From Saccharicrinis carchari (lineage in GTDB: Bacteria > Bacteroidota > Bacteroidia > Bacteroidales > Marinilabiliaceae), in contig NZ_FXTB01000005.1 in NCBI RefSeq assembly GCF_900182605.1, forward strand, positions 186,001 through 250,000: a stretch of 64,000 bases of DNA, read 5' to 3'. Position 1 is the stretch's first letter; every line of letters starts with the position of its first letter. The translations under genes and the position numbers were made by a program. Below the pieces are notes generated by a model, which did not search any database, had not been told where the DNA came from, and saw only the letters and a program-made list of their open reading frames with translations. Positions 1 through 8,867 of the stretch are shown piece by piece.

Positions 1-1259
1 CTTCCGGCAATTAGTGCCAAAACAAAAAATACAAAATATAAAATAGCCCTTTTTTGCTGTAATATTAATTTTTTCTGCAGGCCTGTTTCGATGTTAAGCT
101 GCTGTATCCTGGCTTTGGATTTATCGGCTTCGTGTTTGGCTCTTACCACTGTGATATGGCGTAAGCTGGCTTCGTTAAAAATACTGTCTTTGTAGGTTTG
201 TGCAACCTTTAAGTGGCCGATGGCGCTTTGTAGCTGATTGGTTTTTTCGTAACATCTTGCCAATAACCTAGAACAGGCTTCGATTTGGTACTTAGAGCCT
301 ATTTCTACGGCAATATTCAATCCTTCCTTAAGGTGCTCTATGGCTCTTGCGTAGTCGTACACCTGCAAGTATGTTTCCCCTAACATTGAATAACTTACCG
401 ATACATTTATTTTATCCCGTGTTTTTTCGTTCAGCACCAATGCTTGCTTTAAATATTTGAGCGCCTTACTGAAGTCGTTTTTAAGTCGATAAGTATCCCC
501 AATACTGTTATAGCAAATGGCATAACCTACTTCCGAGTTTATTTGCTTATTGTATTCGAGCGATTGGTAAAAGTACACTAATGCGGAGTCTAGCTGGCCG
601 GTAAATTTTAAGGCTTCCCCTATATTATTGGTGTTTATGGCAAGCCCTAAAATATTATTTTGTTGCACAGCAATGTCAAACGACTTTTTAAAGTATTCGA
701 TAGAGGCATGGTATCGTTTAAGCCCCAGGTAAACATTGCCAATTCCATTCAAGGCTACGCTTAGCTGGAAGGTGTCATTTACCTGTTCTGCAAGTTCCAT
801 CGCTTCCATGTGCATTTGCATGGCTTGGCTATTTTCATCTACCCTGCGATAAATAACTGCTGCCATATTGATGTAATTGGACAAAAGTGCTGTGTCTCCA
901 ATTTTTTTGGCCAGCTCAAGCGCTTGGTTGGCATATTTTATGGCTTCGCCGTACTCCGACCTGTTTCGGTACCTTTTGCTTGCCATGGTAAATATTTCGG
1001 CCAATGACTTATTAAAACCATTTTTTTGGGCGAGCTCTTCTGCTTCCAATAAAAACTGATCAAAAGCCATGGCCGTATTCGTATTGTCATCGTAGTAAAT
1101 TTTTGACCGATTAATCAGGTTGGCCACCACCACAGAATCAGTTTCGCGTATGGAAAGCGGAACGTCGGCCTGCAGCTGCCCTTCTTGAATTGCACCCTCG
1201 TTTAAAGTGCAAGCACCAAAAATTGTCAATGAAATAAAAATGTATATATATTTGTTCAC
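1..1259 (-). CDS. TPR-repeat lipoprotein/sensor-type protein, 3' end beyond the window
   Basis: The frame is open from a GTG at 1259 to the window edge, about 419 codons. A TAG codon lies directly upstream of the GTG in frame, so this is the first usable start; the first ATG comes only about 55 codons later. The N-terminus is hydrophobic and ends in a lipobox-like FGAC, suggesting a lipoprotein or export signal. The rest is a run of TPR units (patterns such as ALNGIGNVYLGLKRYHASIEYF and AKALKYLKQAL). The last visible residues begin a transmembrane helix after QQKRA. In Bacteroidota, TPR-TM proteins of this shape continue as histidine kinases or LuxR-type regulators, but that domain is outside the window, so the function is open. 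Confidence 0.8.
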   Translation of the reverse strand, partial: MNKYIYIFISLTIFGACTLNEGAIQEGQLQADVPLSIRETDSVVVANLINRSKIYYDDNTNTAMAFDQFLLEAEELAQKNGFNKSLAEIFTMASKRYRNRSEYGEAIKYANQALELAKKIGDTALLSNYINMAAVIYRRVDENSQAMQMHMEAMELAEQVNDTFQLSVALNGIGNVYLGLKRYHASIEYFKKSFDIAVQQNNILGLAINTNNIGEALKFTGQLDSALVYFYQSLEYNKQINSEVGYAICYNSIGDTYRLKNDFSKALKYLKQALVLNEKTRDKINVSVSYSMLGETYLQVYDYARAIEHLKEGLNIAVEIGSKYQIEACSRLLARCYEKTNQLQSAIGHLKVAQTYKDSIFNEASLRHITVVRAKHEADKSKARIQQLNIETGLQKKLILQQKRAILYFVFFVLALIAG

Positions 1260-1333
1260 CTACAATTATTTTTAGGGTATTTATTTTAAAAAATCAGCCA
1301 TCCTGAATTATTTGGTTCAAAACACTATCGCTT

Positions 1334-1939
1334 TTAGTTTTTTAGTGCCATAATACGACTGATATATTTACCTATGATATCAAATTCCAGATTAACAATG
1401 CTACCCGGTTTTAATTGATGAAAGTTGGTGAACTCATGCGTGTAAGGGATGATGGCAACCGAAAACCTATCCTCTTTGCTGTTAACCACCGTAAGACTCA
1501 CACCGTTTACGGTTACCGAACCTTTCTCAACAGTCATGTAACCCTGGGCAGCCTTTTCCTTATTTATTTTATACTGAAATGTGTAATACCAACTTCCGTC
1601 AACTTCCTCTACCTCAATGCACTCCGCTGTTTGATCTACATGCCCCTGAACGATGTGTCCATCCAACCTCCCATTCATCAGCATGCTCCGTTCCAAGTTC
1701 ACTTTATCGCCAATTTTTAAAACACCCAGGTTTGATTTATCAAGTGTTTCCTGTATAGCTGTAACGGTATAAGTACGATCCGTTTTTTCTACCACGGTTA
1801 AACATACCCCATTGTGTGCTATGCTCTGATCTATTTTTAACTCATTCACAAATGAGCACTCCATGGTAATATGAAGGTTACTTTGTTCTTTTTTGAGCCC
1901 TGTTACTACAGCAGCTTCTTCAACAATTCCTGAAAACAT
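1334..1939 (-). CDS. ribE: riboflavin synthase, alpha subunit
   Basis: The 201-residue protein has the family's usual length and the characteristic start MFSGIVEE. It contains the two tandem lumazine-binding barrels: the first carries NGVCLTV near residue 43 and the second NGVSLTV near residue 145. The enzyme dismutates two 6,7-dimethyl-8-ribityllumazine molecules to riboflavin plus the pyrimidine precursor, the last step of riboflavin synthesis in the cytoplasm. It stands alone here, with no other rib genes nearby, and I see no FMN riboswitch in the upstream gap. Identification is secure. Confidence 0.95.
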   Translation of the reverse strand: MFSGIVEEAAVVTGLKKEQSNLHITMECSFVNELKIDQSIAHNGVCLTVVEKTDRTYTVTAIQETLDKSNLGVLKIGDKVNLERSMLMNGRLDGHIVQGHVDQTAECIEVEEVDGSWYYTFQYKINKEKAAQGYMTVEKGSVTVNGVSLTVVNSKEDRFSVAIIPYTHEFTNFHQLKPGSIVNLEFDIIGKYISRIMALKN

Positions 1940-2303
1940 ATCTTTATATTTTTGTAAGCTTAGAGTCTCAAAAATAAAACTATTATTTGAATAATAGGCT
2001 AAATTATAGCATCAAGCATGCGCTCAGCTTCTTAAGCTTACTTTTTATGCGGTATTGATGCGATATAAGGATGGGAAAATTATAAAATCCGAACCTTTTC
2101 CTTTTGATCTTCGTTATTTTAAACGATAAAAGTTAAAGCAAGCGGTATTTTTTGTTTCTTTGATTTTATGAAACGGGAAAGCTTTAATTTTAATGCCTTT
2201 TAGTTTTAAAAAGTAATCGATAGTGTTACGGGTAAATTAGGTGCTGTAAAACCATAGCCCGAACCCCAAATAAAATATAAAACTTAACCGGTAAAGTATA
2301 AAT
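1940..2303. other. divergent intergenic region, 364 bp
   Basis: AT-rich gap between two divergently transcribed genes (ribE and the dehydratase). It should contain both promoters. I could not find a clean TAnnTTTG box, a structured RNA or an open frame of interest. Confidence 0.6.
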
Positions 2304-3314
2304 ATGATTTTAGTTACAGGAGGTACGGGCTTGGTGGGCGCTCATTTATTGTATCACCTTCTTTTGAGTGGTTCAAAAGTCCGGGCTTTAAAACGCAGCT
2401 CTTCCAACATTAACAAAACGCGTTTTGTATTTGAGTTTTATGGTGACGAGACCCTCCATTTGTTTGAAGAGATAGAATGGATAGAAGGCGATTTGCTTGA
2501 CTACGAATCGCTGGAGCTGGCACTTGCCGACGCTAAAACGGTATATCATACCGGAGCTTTGGTTTCGTTTAACCCATCACTCAGGAATCATATGATGGAG
2601 GTAAACGAAGAGGGAACGGCCAATTTGGTGAATGCATGCGTTGAGAAGGGGGTGGAGAAGTTTTGCTACGTAAGTTCTATTGCTACATTGGGAAACTCTA
2701 AAAACGGTGAAACGATAGATGAGTTTTCGTATTGGCAAGGGGGGAAAAATCACTCGGCATACAGCCTGAGTAAATTTAGGGCAGAGATGCAGGTATGGCG
2801 TGCCACCAAAGAAGGGCTGAACGCAATAGTAGTAAACCCATCGGTAATTCTGGGGCCGGGAAACTGGAAACAGGGAAGTTTAAAAATAATAGATACGGTT
2901 TATAAAGGTTTGCTGTTTTACACCTCGGGCGGAACTGGCTTTGTAGATGTTAGGGATGTGGTTAGTGCCATGATAAAACTGACCAAAAGCAATGCAGTTA
3001 ATGAGCGTTTTATACTAAATGGAGCTAACCTTTCATTTAAATCGTTATTTGCACAAATAGCTCAATCGCTACAAGTACGACCCCCTAAATTTCGCGCAGG
3101 TGCACAACTTGTTGGGATAGCCTGGCGATACGAATGGCTAAAAAACTTTCTGTTTGGCACTGAACCGCTTATTACCAAAGATTCCGCCAGATCATCCTTA
3201 AAAAGGACGGTCTTTTCGGGGGCTTTGATTTCAAAAACCATTGACTTTGATTATACACCGATAGAAAAAACAATTAAAGATACGACGCAATATTATTTGA
3301 ACACCAAGCAGTAA
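2304..3314 (+). CDS. NAD(P)-dependent epimerase/dehydratase, dihydroflavonol-4-reductase-like
   Basis: Extended short-chain dehydrogenase of 336 residues. The N-terminal Rossmann signature is VTGGTGLVGAHL (residues 4-15). The catalytic serine is in YVSSIAT and the YxxxK motif is YSLSK (about residues 152-156). The middle region with NPSVILGPGNW is typical of DFR/3-beta-HSD-like enzymes. Such proteins act in the cytoplasm on nucleotide sugars, sterol-like or polyketide substrates; the substrate cannot be read from sequence. It is monocistronic and faces the DUF502 gene. The family assignment is firm, the specific reaction unknown. Confidence 0.88.
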   Translation: MILVTGGTGLVGAHLLYHLLLSGSKVRALKRSSSNINKTRFVFEFYGDETLHLFEEIEWIEGDLLDYESLELALADAKTVYHTGALVSFNPSLRNHMMEVNEEGTANLVNACVEKGVEKFCYVSSIATLGNSKNGETIDEFSYWQGGKNHSAYSLSKFRAEMQVWRATKEGLNAIVVNPSVILGPGNWKQGSLKIIDTVYKGLLFYTSGGTGFVDVRDVVSAMIKLTKSNAVNERFILNGANLSFKSLFAQIAQSLQVRPPKFRAGAQLVGIAWRYEWLKNFLFGTEPLITKDSARSSLKRTVFSGALISKTIDFDYTPIEKTIKDTTQYYLNTKQ

Positions 3315-3356
3315 TCGATTAACTTACCAAAATATTTTTGTGTGTCATTGATGTTT

Positions 3357-3935
3357 TTATATCTCAGATACCCCCCCGGAAACAATATATTTCATCACAT
3401 CAGCCGAATTGGCTTTTAAGGGTATAATTTGCTTCTTAGGCACAGCATACATTTCGCCCAACATACCGTAGGAGCTGGGCAAATAAACACCTACCATATC
3501 GTCCAAGCCTAAATTGCTGAGGTTGTTGCTGGTGATAAACCCAAATCGATGCAGTAATCCGGCCTCATCGAGCTTAACAATTACCGGCTGGTTAAACTTT
3601 TTTTCACCTCCCACAAAGGCCGAAAGTAAATCCTTTACCGACGTATATATCATTTTAACCAAGGGCGCCTTTTTCATGGTTTTATCGTAAGCCAACGAAA
3701 TAGGCGAAGAAATCATCCGTTGGCCAACATACCCTATTAAAGTAACCAGCATTAGTATCAGTATCAATCCTAAGCCGGGGAAATTATATTTAGATAGAAA
3801 ACCCTCTTGAAAAAACGCACGATCGCGGAGCAGGCTATCTATCCATACAATGGAAACCACAATTATATAAACGGTAACAGCCAATGGTGCTATGTAAAGC
3901 AGCCCCTGTAAAAAATAACGGATTAATCGCCTCAT
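3357..3935 (-). CDS. DUF502 family membrane protein
   Basis: Protein of 192 residues with two N-terminal transmembrane helices (about 8-30 and 51-71), followed by a soluble domain. The pattern GLLYIAPLAVTVYIIV near the start and the later VYLPSSYGMLGEMYAVPK match the DUF502 family, which is widespread in Bacteroidota and other bacteria and has no established function. It converges on the dehydratase gene and is followed by small conserved genes on the same strand. Confidence 0.85.
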   Translation of the reverse strand: MRRLIRYFLQGLLYIAPLAVTVYIIVVSIVWIDSLLRDRAFFQEGFLSKYNFPGLGLILILMLVTLIGYVGQRMISSPISLAYDKTMKKAPLVKMIYTSVKDLLSAFVGGEKKFNQPVIVKLDEAGLLHRFGFITSNNLSNLGLDDMVGVYLPSSYGMLGEMYAVPKKQIIPLKANSADVMKYIVSGGVSEI

Positions 3936-3991
3936 TTATTTAAATTTAGTAATGAATAAACACAAACAGTATTACCAAAACAAGCTCATGC

Positions 3992-4345
3992 TTAGCATAA
4001 GGCCAGCTTTTCCTTTTGTTTTTTTGTGAGTTTTGATACCACCAAATCATAGGAGTGATCTATCATTTGCATTACAAAGTCCGGTTTTAGGCTACCGTCC
4101 ATTTGTACCGTGTTCCAATGTACCTTACTCATATGGTATCCCGGTTGGATGGATTCATACTGTTCCCTGAGTTGGATGGCTTTTTCCGGGTCGCACTTTA
4201 AGTTAATAGACAGATCACCCTCTAAATTGGTGAGGGCAAACATTTTTCCCATCACTTTAAAAACAAGGGTAACCTGGTCGAAGGGAAGTGCTTCACTGGT
4301 GCCTTTTTTTAACAGACAATAATTACGTATTTCTTCTATATTCAT
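3992..4345 (-). CDS. MmcQ/YjbR family protein (DUF419)
   Basis: Small soluble protein of 117 residues, the usual size of the family. The hallmark pattern is visible: an N-terminal helix (IEEIRNYCLLKKGTSEALPF), a central K-x-MGKMFAL segment and SKVHWNTVQ. Members adopt a CyaY-like fold and are suggested to bind DNA or ligands, but the cellular role is not established. It lies between DUF502 and YraN genes on the same strand with short gaps, possibly one transcript. Confidence 0.88.
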   Translation of the reverse strand: MNIEEIRNYCLLKKGTSEALPFDQVTLVFKVMGKMFALTNLEGDLSINLKCDPEKAIQLREQYESIQPGYHMSKVHWNTVQMDGSLKPDFVMQMIDHSYDLVVSKLTKKQKEKLALC

Positions 4346-4411
4346 AATTAATGGGGAAGATTTTTTTTATAAAAGTACTTTTTTTGAGATGTTAATAATA
4401 ATTTTTTACGA

Positions 4412-4777
4412 CTAATTGACCGGAGGATAAAAGGCTTCAGTAATATGCTCTATTTTCCAATCGTTATTTTCCGGGGTAAGGGCAATCACATCGAACCTCA
4501 CTTCTAAATCAATATTGTTTTGCATAATATAGGCTTCGGTGGCATCTACCAAAAAACGTATTTTCGCGTTAGTGATAGATTCTTCGGGCAATTCCCAATC
4601 GTCGTTGGTTCGGGTTTTAATTTCTACGATAACCAACAAATCTTCTTTTTGGGCAATCAAATCAATCTCCTTGTGCTTATAATACCAGTTCTGTTCTAAA
4701 ATCTTGTAGCCTATGCCGGCCATATATTTAACGGCAACCCGTTCTCCCTGCTTACCTAGTTCGTTATGTTCTGCCAT
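4412..4777 (-). CDS. YraN family endonuclease-like protein (UPF0102)
   Basis: Protein of 121 residues with the UPF0102 layout: N-terminal GKQGERVAVKYM helix, then KEIDLIAQ and VIVEIKTR, which supply the acidic and lysine residues of a PD-(D/E)XK nuclease-like core (Asp about 39, Glu-Ile-Lys about 52-54). The family resembles Holliday-junction resolvases but its biological substrate is not proven. Length and motif spacing are normal, so the gene appears intact. Confidence 0.9.
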   Translation of the reverse strand: MAEHNELGKQGERVAVKYMAGIGYKILEQNWYYKHKEIDLIAQKEDLLVIVEIKTRTNDDWELPEESITNAKIRFLVDATEAYIMQNNIDLEVRFDVIALTPENNDWKIEHITEAFYPPVN

Positions 4778-4871
4778 GGTTTAATTTTTCGTTAAGCTTA
4801 AAATACGATATTATTTTTTATCGCACAATACGCTTTCAAAAGGGCTGTTTTATGTTAATATAGGATGATTT

Positions 4872-5654
4872 TTATTTCAAAAGCAATACTATAGCGGATA
4901 AAGCAATTACACCTATCACAAAAATTCGATAGGCTTTTTCGGGGATGTACTGTACAATTTTTTTACCGGCAAAGGCTCCCGCTAACAAAATGGGGAGCAT
5001 AACAAAGTTTAACTGTAAGGTACTGGTGGATATCGATTGCCAATAAAAAAAATGAATAGGTAGCTTTATGGTGTTAAGGATAAGATAAAAATAGGCTCCG
5101 GTACCTATAAAAACATTTTTGGGTAAGCGCATGCTCATTAAATACAGATTGAAAATAGGCCCTGCCGCATTCCCTATCATGGTGGCAAAACCACCGGAAA
5201 AACCCAAGGAATGGGTAAACCATTTATTATTTGTAAGCGCTGTTTTTTGTCCCGATATATCGCGGTAAACAATAATGGCAAGGCATACCAAAATAGATAC
5301 GGCAATACTTGTTCTGAATTGTTGATCGTTGATGTACTTACCTATCAGCATAGCTATTACCAAACCAACCATAGTCCATGGAAACAGGCGTTTAATGTGG
5401 CTCCACTGCGCATTTCGGCGATAATAAATTAATGCAAAGGCATCGCCAAAAATTAAAAAAGGTAATAAAATGCCAACTGAGGACATGCCACCGTAAAGTA
5501 TTGCCAATATGGGGATATTGATCATGGCAAATCCTTTTAGCCCGGATTTACTCAAACCGGTAATTAAGGCACATAGTGCTGTAATAAACCAGGTATTCCA
5601 GTCGGTTTGTAAAGGATTTACAAAGGATGATATCATGTGTACAAAGGAAGCCAA
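4872..5654 (-). CDS. sulfite exporter TauE/SafE family permease
   Basis: Polytopic membrane protein of 260 residues with about seven to eight hydrophobic helices. The GLSKSGLKGFAMINIPILA segment near residue 34 and GGFATMIGNAAGPIFNLYL near residue 155 are the paired glycine-rich repeats of the TauE/SafE family. Members export sulfite, sulfoacetate or other small organosulfur anions through the inner membrane. No sulfur genes adjoin it, so the substrate is undetermined. Confidence 0.9.
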   Translation of the reverse strand: MASFVHMISSFVNPLQTDWNTWFITALCALITGLSKSGLKGFAMINIPILAILYGGMSSVGILLPFLIFGDAFALIYYRRNAQWSHIKRLFPWTMVGLVIAMLIGKYINDQQFRTSIAVSILVCLAIIVYRDISGQKTALTNNKWFTHSLGFSGGFATMIGNAAGPIFNLYLMSMRLPKNVFIGTGAYFYLILNTIKLPIHFFYWQSISTSTLQLNFVMLPILLAGAFAGKKIVQYIPEKAYRIFVIGVIALSAIVLLLK

Positions 5655-5849
5655 TTATTTTAAACCCGGGAAATTATTTACTATCGGATGTTGTTAGCCG
5701 GGTGGGGCTGTTATTTTAACCGCTTGCTTTTGGCATTTAAAATGCGGAGTGTCTATCCGTTCCTAATTGTGTGAGGGGAGGAAGTGATTTTGACGTCTAT
5801 ATAGATACTGGATTACTAAGCACATTATTTTTATTAAATTTTATTTGTT

Positions 5850-6233
5850 ATGAAAGGTTTATTATCAGGGTTAGTATTGCTGATGGTCCTCGTTACCATT
5901 CCGCTGCAGGCACAAAATCAACGGGGACAGCGCAACACAGGCACTCCCGAAGAAATGGCCGCAAAGCAGACCGAGCGCATGAAACAAAACTTAGGGCTGA
6001 GCCTGGAGCAAACAACAAAGGTGGAAGCGATTAACCTTAAGTTTGTGAAGAAGCAACGGGAAATTCGAAAAGCCCCGGGACAGGACAGAACCGCCATGCG
6101 CGAGGCTATGGCCCAAGTACGAAAAGATCGTCAGTTGGAACTAAAATCCGTATTGAGCGCAGATCAATTTAAAAAAATGATCGACTGGGAAAAGGAAATG
6201 ATTCAACGAAGAGGTAAAGGCCAAAGAAAGTAG
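5850..6233 (+). CDS. small secreted Spy/LTXXQ-like helical protein
   Basis: 127 residues with a signal peptide ending near LQAQ (residues 1-21), then a charged helical domain. MKQNLGLSLEQTTKVEAINLKF and LKSVLSADQFKKM look like the paired LTxxQ-type motifs of Spy/CpxP-related periplasmic proteins that are common in Bacteroidota. A periplasmic chaperone-like or metal-responsive role is inference. The protein ends in a very basic tail (RRGKGQRK). It is followed by a strong hairpin terminator. Confidence 0.75.
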   Translation: MKGLLSGLVLLMVLVTIPLQAQNQRGQRNTGTPEEMAAKQTERMKQNLGLSLEQTTKVEAINLKFVKKQREIRKAPGQDRTAMREAMAQVRKDRQLELKSVLSADQFKKMIDWEKEMIQRRGKGQRK

Positions 6234-6279
6234 AATTTGCGGAAAGATTTGCTTTGGTAATTTTTGATGCTTTGTATGT

Positions 6280-6330
6280 ATTTCAATTTTAAAGCCCCGT
6301 CAGGATTTGACAGGGCTTTAAAATTGAAAT
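6280..6330. terminator. bidirectional hairpin terminator between convergent genes
   Basis: A 23-bp stem (6280-6302 against 6308-6330) with a single C-A mismatch and a five-base loop. The GC core AAAGCCC/GGGCTTT is flanked by A/T tracts on both sides. It sits between the plus-strand Spy-like gene and the minus-strand DoxX gene, as expected for a shared terminator. Confidence 0.88.
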
Positions 6331-6336
6331 AATGGA

Positions 6337-6768
6337 TTATCCGATTTTTTTGGATATCCAATTGTCAACCGAATATTTACCGGCACCTACAATGATAATG
6401 GCAAGATAAATAGTAGCATAAAGCAAGGGTAACTCTTGCCGCGCGAAAGGATCTTGTGCATGAAATACAAATGCCGCAACCAACATGGTAATAAGCAAGG
6501 GGATGGCCGACAGGCGGGTGGCAATACCCAGCATTAATAATATGGAGCAAAAGAATTCGGCAAAAACCGTTAGTGCCAAAGAGGCTGTAACGCCTATCCC
6601 TATGGGGTCGGCAAATTGAATAGGCTCGTCGCCCAGTAGCAATAAAAATTTACTGTAACCGTGGGTGAGCATTAAAAGGCCAACAGAAATTCTTAGCAAT
6701 AGCAAAGCAACTGAAATTGCAATGGGATAGCCAGCCGTGTATAAAATTTTATGAAGTAATCGAGTCAT
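6337..6768 (-). CDS. DoxX family membrane protein
   Basis: About 143 residues with four hydrophobic segments. LLLLRISVGLLMLTHGYSKF is the typical DoxX opening and a late segment around ADKY-like GAGKYSVDNW completes the fold. I start at the MTRLLHK methionine: an earlier methionine exists 13 codons upstream, but it would overlap the end of the preceding lipoprotein gene. DoxX proteins are small inner-membrane components linked to redox or oxidative-stress complexes; the partner is unknown. Two other genes of related theme (NlpE/META, DoxD) lie directly upstream on the same strand. Confidence 0.85.
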   Translation of the reverse strand: MTRLLHKILYTAGYPIAISVALLLLRISVGLLMLTHGYSKFLLLLGDEPIQFADPIGIGVTASLALTVFAEFFCSILLMLGIATRLSAIPLLITMLVAAFVFHAQDPFARQELPLLYATIYLAIIIVGAGKYSVDNWISKKIG

Positions 6769-6787
6769 ATTTTTTGGTTTGCAATTT

Positions 6788-7561
6788 TCAATTCTTGACA
6801 AGCTCAAACTTGGCTAACGGAGCCATTCTGGCTTTGTTCAGTGACAAGGTAGTTTCTGTTACACTTAAGTTGTCGGCCGTGCTAATGGCATCGATAAATT
6901 CGCGTTCCATACCATCGTCTTCCGGGCAGGATATCAGGGTAGCGGCGCCGGGTGAAGTGATTAATTGAAACTGATGACGAATGGTGTAATCAAAAAGTAA
7001 ATTGTTGCAATTGGCCTTAGCTTCAATTCTATTTTCTTTGGAATGAAAAATAATATAATGCGTTTCGGCACTTCCCTCAACAGCTTTACCGTTTAGCTCC
7101 TTGAGCTCCCATCGTTTGTTTTCGACATTTAAATTACCATTTTTAGTTAAAACGTAATGCGAAGCCAATTCTCCTTCTATGGCCTTGCCCTGCCTATCTA
7201 ATTGACGCACCTGGTTTTCCTCCACTTTAAAAATCACAGGCGAACTATCTTTGTCTGCTTCTTCCAATTCAATATTGTTGCCCTTCCAGCTAAATTTACC
7301 TTCCAGGGTATATTCTGATTCGTCTTCCTCTAAGTATAGGCGGGTTAAAACATAATTTAAATCAGCTGTTAAGGTCAGTTCCGTTTCAATACCGGGGCAC
7401 GAAGCACAGGGGGTAACTCCATAATAGGTTCCTTCCCAGTCAAGAGCGTTTTGCGCGCTGTGTGTATCAACAGTTGTTTTTTTGTCGGTTTTTTTTGTTC
7501 TGTTACACGAGGTAAGCAAAACAGCCGTCACCGTGGCCACTACAAATAATAATTTTTTCAT
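6788..7561 (-). CDS. lipoprotein with NlpE-like and META/HslJ domains
   Basis: About 257 residues from the MKKLLFVV start; the signal peptide ends at a clear lipobox LTSC (Cys19). The first domain carries TYYGVTPCASCPGIETELTL, the CxxC signature of the NlpE N-terminal beta-barrel. The second half (RWELKELNGKAV ... ITSPGAATLISCPED) is a META/HslJ domain. The same NlpE-META fusion is frequent in Bacteroidota and is thought to act at the envelope; in enterobacteria NlpE signals to Cpx, but no Cpx system is visible here. An upstream in-frame ATG exists 15 codons earlier but lacks a signal sequence. Confidence 0.87.
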   Translation of the reverse strand: MKKLLFVVATVTAVLLTSCNRTKKTDKKTTVDTHSAQNALDWEGTYYGVTPCASCPGIETELTLTADLNYVLTRLYLEEDESEYTLEGKFSWKGNNIELEEADKDSSPVIFKVEENQVRQLDRQGKAIEGELASHYVLTKNGNLNVENKRWELKELNGKAVEGSAETHYIIFHSKENRIEAKANCNNLLFDYTIRHQFQLITSPGAATLISCPEDDGMEREFIDAISTADNLSVTETTLSLNKARMAPLAKFELVKN

Positions 7562-7610
7562 AATATGTTTTTTCGTAAAAATGATTTTTCTATATGGATT
7601 ATCCACTGCA

Positions 7611-7618
7611 CAAAATTA
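7611..7618 (-). promoter_or_regulatory. possible -7 box for the NlpE/META gene
   Basis: Minus-strand TAATTTTG fits the Bacteroidota TAnnTTTG -7 consensus about 50 bp upstream of the chosen start. I did not find a well-spaced -33 TTG, so this is tentative. Confidence 0.4.
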
Positions 7619-7702
7619 AATATATGGCGTTCAACCACCACTCAAATTTTGCGTGTATCGGGTACAAAAGTAAGCATCTGTAGCCAAATAAAACAATAGT
7701 TT

Positions 7703-7756
7703 AAAAAAACCTCCCTAACAGAAATTTTCATTTAATAAAACTTCCTGAGGGAGGTT
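7703..7756 (-). terminator. intrinsic terminator downstream of the DoxD/DoxA gene
   Basis: On the minus strand AACCTCCCT pairs with AGGGAGGTT across a roughly 30-base loop and is followed by seven U residues (plus-strand A run 7703-7709). It lies just beyond the stop of the DoxD-like gene. Confidence 0.7.
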
Positions 7757-7782
7757 GTAAGCGTAAAATAAAGAAATAGAGA

Positions 7783-8790
7783 TTATCTGACAATTTGATG
7801 CACCCAACTTGCCCCGCTAATATCGGTTATTTTTAAACGGTACTTACCTTTGGGCAGCTTAGTGACCGATGGGTGCTGGATGCTAATTTTAGCTTTGGCG
7901 CCCAGTGGCACCACCAGGCTATGCTTGCCGGGTTTTACCTTTGCCACATAATAATTTTCTACCTGCATCCATTTTAGTGATGCCAGCTCATCCTGCGAAA
8001 GGTTGAATACGTTATTATTCTGCCCGTCGTTTAATTCCATGCCGATTATCCAGGCGCCATAAACATCTACTCCTTCGGTTCTGAATACATCAAAAGAAAT
8101 TTGGTTGCCCATAAATTGTCCCTCGCTAATTTCTAACTTAGGTTTTACCGATTTGTTGTGCAGTGTACCCCACAGCCCACCATGAAATACCTGGTTGGTA
8201 AATAGAGTCATTGCGAGGATGAAAAGCGAGCCTGCCAAAACAATCTTAGGAAAAATACGATCTTTTATGGGCAAAGTGCCCGATCCTATCCATGGGAACC
8301 ATTTTTTTTGGCTTATCCAATGCTTTTTTTGCATCAGGTAATTATCTATTGAGTACATACCGCTTCCTGATAGAAACAACATAAAGCCGGATGCGATACC
8401 CAAAACACCAATCTGCCACTCATCCAGGCAGGTGGTGCCTATCCAGCCCGAGCCCAGCAATATACCCATTGCTAAACCAAATATACCTACACTCATCAAT
8501 CGGGTAAAAAAACCCAACATAATAAAAAGTCCTACAATGCCCTCTACTATGGTAAATATTACCATAGCCCACCACAAAGTATCGGGGTTTTCTACTAAAT
8601 ACTGAATAATGGGTTTTATACCCAAAGCATTGGGTAGGAAGTGATTGAATTTTTCACCGATATAGCCACCTACTTCGGGATCTAATTTATTAGCTAAAAT
8701 TGTTCTGCGAAAGAAAGCGGAAAAATACGTCCAGCCAATAACCAGACGCACCGCAAGGGCCAGAAGCCCTGAGTCATTTTTTATTTTCAT
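7783..8790 (-). CDS. TQO small subunit-like DoxD/DoxA fusion membrane protein
   Basis: 335 residues. The N-terminal half (1-150) has four membrane helices with LALAVRLVIGWTYFSAFFRR and a GSGWIGTTCLDEWQIG segment typical of DoxD. After another hydrophobic segment (about 186-202) the C-terminal part, beginning around NQVFHGGLWGTLHNKSV, resembles the extracytoplasmic DoxA domain. In Acidianus, DoxD and DoxA form thiosulfate:quinone oxidoreductase; in Bacteroidota the fused form is common and its substrate unproven. It sits in a row with the NlpE/META and DoxX genes, suggesting a shared envelope redox theme. Confidence 0.83.
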   Translation of the reverse strand: MKIKNDSGLLALAVRLVIGWTYFSAFFRRTILANKLDPEVGGYIGEKFNHFLPNALGIKPIIQYLVENPDTLWWAMVIFTIVEGIVGLFIMLGFFTRLMSVGIFGLAMGILLGSGWIGTTCLDEWQIGVLGIASGFMLFLSGSGMYSIDNYLMQKKHWISQKKWFPWIGSGTLPIKDRIFPKIVLAGSLFILAMTLFTNQVFHGGLWGTLHNKSVKPKLEISEGQFMGNQISFDVFRTEGVDVYGAWIIGMELNDGQNNNVFNLSQDELASLKWMQVENYYVAKVKPGKHSLVVPLGAKAKISIQHPSVTKLPKGKYRLKITDISGASWVHQIVR

Positions 8791-8867
8791 CTTACTGTGT
8801 GTTAATCGTTAAAAATCACCTCATTTTCAGGGGTATTAGCTTACTCTGTTTCAATCAAAAGAATTGA

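Noticed and set aside
1940-2303. FMN riboswitch upstream of riboflavin synthase.
   Set aside because: No RFN-element-like conserved segments (such as AGGGG...CCC blocks) could be found in the gap.
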